DNA of 64,000 bases from the NCBI GenBank assembly GCA_019695185.1, contig JAIBAN010000011.1, positions 58,848-122,847 on the forward strand, given 5' to 3'. Origin of the DNA: Blastocatellia bacterium (GTDB lineage Bacteria; Acidobacteriota; Blastocatellia; Chloracidobacteriales; Chloracidobacteriaceae). The number at the start of each line of letters is the position of its first letter. Position 1 is the first letter of the stretch. Below are positions 62,384 to 64,000 of this stretch, piece by piece. The notes under the pieces were generated by a model. That model did no database searches. It was not told where the DNA came from and was given only the letters and a program-made list of their open reading frames with translations. Both the position numbers and the translations under genes were made by a program.

Positions 62384-63925
62384 TCACAGTTGCCTCCAGG
62401 CTCGGCCTTCCAGCATGAGCGATTCGGCGGCTTCCGGACCCCAGGAACCGGCTTCGTAGAAATGCAAATCCTTGCCTTTGGCATTGGCCCAGTAATCCAG
62501 GATGGGCATCATCAACTGCCAGCCGGTTTCGACCATGTCGCGGCGGGTAAAGAGGGTGGCGTCACCGAGCATACAGTCGAGCAGGAGCCGTTCGTAGGCG
62601 TCTGATGACCGCACGCCAAACGAACTGCCATAGCGGAAATCCATGTTGACCGAACGGGGGTGCATGCCCAGTCCCGGTACCTTGGCAGCCAGTTTGAGGG
62701 TGATGCCTTCATCGGGCTGAACCCGAATGACGAGCAAGTTGGGTTCAATCAAATCGGCGGCTGAGGAAGGAAACAACCCGTGAGGAACGCTGCGGAACTG
62801 AATGGCGATTTCCGAAGCCCGCTTCATCATCCGTTTGCCGGACCGCATGTAAAACGGCACGCCCGCCCAACGCCAGTTGTCAATATAGAGTTTGACAGCG
62901 GCGTAGGTTTCCGTGGTGGACTCCGGATTGACGCCCGGTTCCTGCCGGTAGCCCGGCACTTCCACCCCGTTCATCCAGCCCCGTGTGTACTGGGCGCGGA
63001 TGGCATGTTCGTTGACCCGGTCGGGCGGAATTGCCCGAATCGCTTTGACCGCCTTGATGTTTTCATCCCGGATGGCATTGGCATCAAGTGAGGTCGGCGG
63101 CTCCATTGCCACCAGCGCCAGCAATTGGAGGAGGTGGTTTTGGAGCATGTCCCGGAGCGCCCCGGCGTTTTCATAGTAGCCGCCCCGGCCTTCGACGCCT
63201 ACCGCTTCGGCAGCCGTGATTTGCACGTGGTCAATGAAGTTGCGGTTCCAGATGGGTTCGAAAATGCCGTTGGCAAATCGCATGACCACCAGGTTTTGCA
63301 CCGTTTCCTTGGCCCGGTAATGGTCAATCCGGTACACCTGGTCTTCGTCGAAAATCCGATTGACCTCCGAATTGAGGGCCACAGCGGTTTCCAAATCGTG
63401 ACCGAACGGTTTTTCGACAATCACCCGGCACCAGCCACCGTTTTTGCCTTTGGACAAGCCGGACTTTCCGATGTTGTCCATAATCGTGTTAAAGAGGCTG
63501 GGCGGTGTGGAGAGGTAAAACACCCGGTTGCCGCCAGTGCCCCGTTCGGCATCAAGCTGGTCCAACTGCTCGCTCAGTTTTTGGTAGCCAGCCGGGTCGT
63601 CATACCCGCCCGTGCAATAGAACATGCCCGCCGCAAAGCCATCCCACAGGGAATCTTCGGGTGCGCCGGTGGCCGAAAATTTGGCGACCGAATCCCGCAT
63701 CGAATTGCGGTAGGCTTCGTGCGACATTTCACTGCGGGAATAGCCCACGAGCGAAAAACCGCCGGGCAGCCGGTGGTCGCGGGCGAGGTTGTAAAGTCCC
63801 GGAACTAATTTGCGTTTGGCCAGGTCACCCGACGCACCAAAAATCACCACGGTGCAGGGAGCCGGTGACTGTTCCAGTCGCATACCTTCTCGAAGCGGAT
63901 TTTCCAATGAATCGAGTGCGCTCAT
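62384..63925 (-). CDS. zwf: Glucose-6-phosphate 1-dehydrogenase
   Basis: 513 residues from the ATG at 63925, preceded by AAAGGAAAGAG; the frame extends further upstream only through repeat sequence. FGASGDLAKRKLVPGLYNL is the NADP-binding site, EKPFGHDLETA is next, and RIDHYRAKETVQNLVVMRF holds the active-site Lys region (RIDHYLGKE in most enzymes, here with Arg-Ala). Oxidises glucose-6-phosphate to the lactone, giving NADPH. First gene of zwf-opcA; pgl, ppgK, glk and the FGGY kinase follow within 9 kb. Confidence 0.96.
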   Translation of the reverse strand: MSALDSLENPLREGMRLEQSPAPCTVVIFGASGDLAKRKLVPGLYNLARDHRLPGGFSLVGYSRSEMSHEAYRNSMRDSVAKFSATGAPEDSLWDGFAAGMFYCTGGYDDPAGYQKLSEQLDQLDAERGTGGNRVFYLSTPPSLFNTIMDNIGKSGLSKGKNGGWCRVIVEKPFGHDLETAVALNSEVNRIFDEDQVYRIDHYRAKETVQNLVVMRFANGIFEPIWNRNFIDHVQITAAEAVGVEGRGGYYENAGALRDMLQNHLLQLLALVAMEPPTSLDANAIRDENIKAVKAIRAIPPDRVNEHAIRAQYTRGWMNGVEVPGYRQEPGVNPESTTETYAAVKLYIDNWRWAGVPFYMRSGKRMMKRASEIAIQFRSVPHGLFPSSAADLIEPNLLVIRVQPDEGITLKLAAKVPGLGMHPRSVNMDFRYGSSFGVRSSDAYERLLLDCMLGDATLFTRRDMVETGWQLMMPILDYWANAKGKDLHFYEAGSWGPEAAESLMLEGRAWRQL

Positions 63926-63938
63926 ACTCTTTCCTTTT

Positions 63939-63969
63939 GAGGACTGAGGACTGAGGACTGAGGACTGAG
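63939..63969. repeat. Heptad array T, unit CTGAGGA (partner arm outside window)
   Basis: Four CTGAGGA units start 14 bases upstream of the zwf start codon; the opposite arm is expected beyond the right edge. Confidence 0.85.
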
Positions 63970-64000
63970 TTTTACCAGGAAAGCCCTTTCTCACAGTCAG

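Noticed and set aside
1..64000. Prophage, transposon or integrated plasmid
   Set aside because: No integrase, transposase, phage structural gene, att-like repeat or replication gene was found.

Overview
The window looks like a chromosomal segment from an Acidobacteriota bacterium, possibly of the Blastocatellia type. The reasons are a VWFA protein of the family typical of that phylum (15084-16064), very long multidomain signalling and surface proteins, paired zinc-ribbon and FHA proteins, and moderately GC-rich DNA. It carries 49 supportable protein genes. I saw no rRNA, tRNA, CRISPR array, insertion sequence or phage gene. The taxonomic call is an inference from gene families.

Layout. 1-4172: Ser/Thr signalling genes (kinase-FHA, RDD membrane protein, FHA-GAF-PP2C phosphatase). 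4405-7764: pilus retraction ATPase, TPR lipoprotein, chromate-type transporter. 8018-14993: small membrane and secreted proteins, a tyrosine phosphatase, a glycogen debranching enzyme, a TlpA-like thioredoxin and a LEA-like helical protein. 15084-20949: the VWFA protein, then tgt-yajC-secD-secF. 21361-26507: an energy-transduction cluster (two TonB-like proteins, ExbB, two ExbD, a TPR lipoprotein). 26764-36739: Rel, a GH13 hydrolase, a methyltransferase, a 1012-residue membrane sensor kinase, queA and a HAD phosphatase. 37369-41637: a 1422-residue glycine-rich secreted protein. 41771-48467: a BMP lipoprotein divergent from a BoxB/PaaA-like diiron oxygenase and a 1254-residue Nfn-like flavo/iron-sulphur reductase. 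48846-54323: TMEM43-like protein, holB, HEAT-repeat protein, YdeI-like protein and a secreted protein. 54482-63925, minus strand: glucose phosphorylation and oxidative pentose phosphate genes (FGGY kinase, glk, ppgK, pgl, opcA, zwf) mixed with unrelated small genes.

The most striking feature is not a gene. At least 13 intergenic gaps hold a tandem array of a heptamer (once a 9-mer) just after one gene and the inverted complement of the same unit before the next, so the gap could fold into a long hairpin with a 20-160 base loop. The unit differs between loci but matches between the two arms of a locus, and a few unit families recur. Arrays contain stop codons of neighbouring genes and sometimes run into coding sequence. 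A second strong candidate is the oxygenase-reductase pair, whose promoter has a TetR-type palindrome exactly between its -35 and -10 boxes. A third is a pair of near-identical ECF-sigma-type promoters (GGAAC, 17 bases, GTCTAA), one ahead of each tonB-like gene.

How the genes may work together: kinase and phosphatase genes suggest phosphorylation read out by FHA domains; SecDF/YajC and TonB/ExbBD serve protein export and envelope energisation; the zwf-opcA-pgl-ppgK-glk-FGGY kinase set would feed glucose and gluconate into NADPH production, which could support the reductase. That last link is conjecture.
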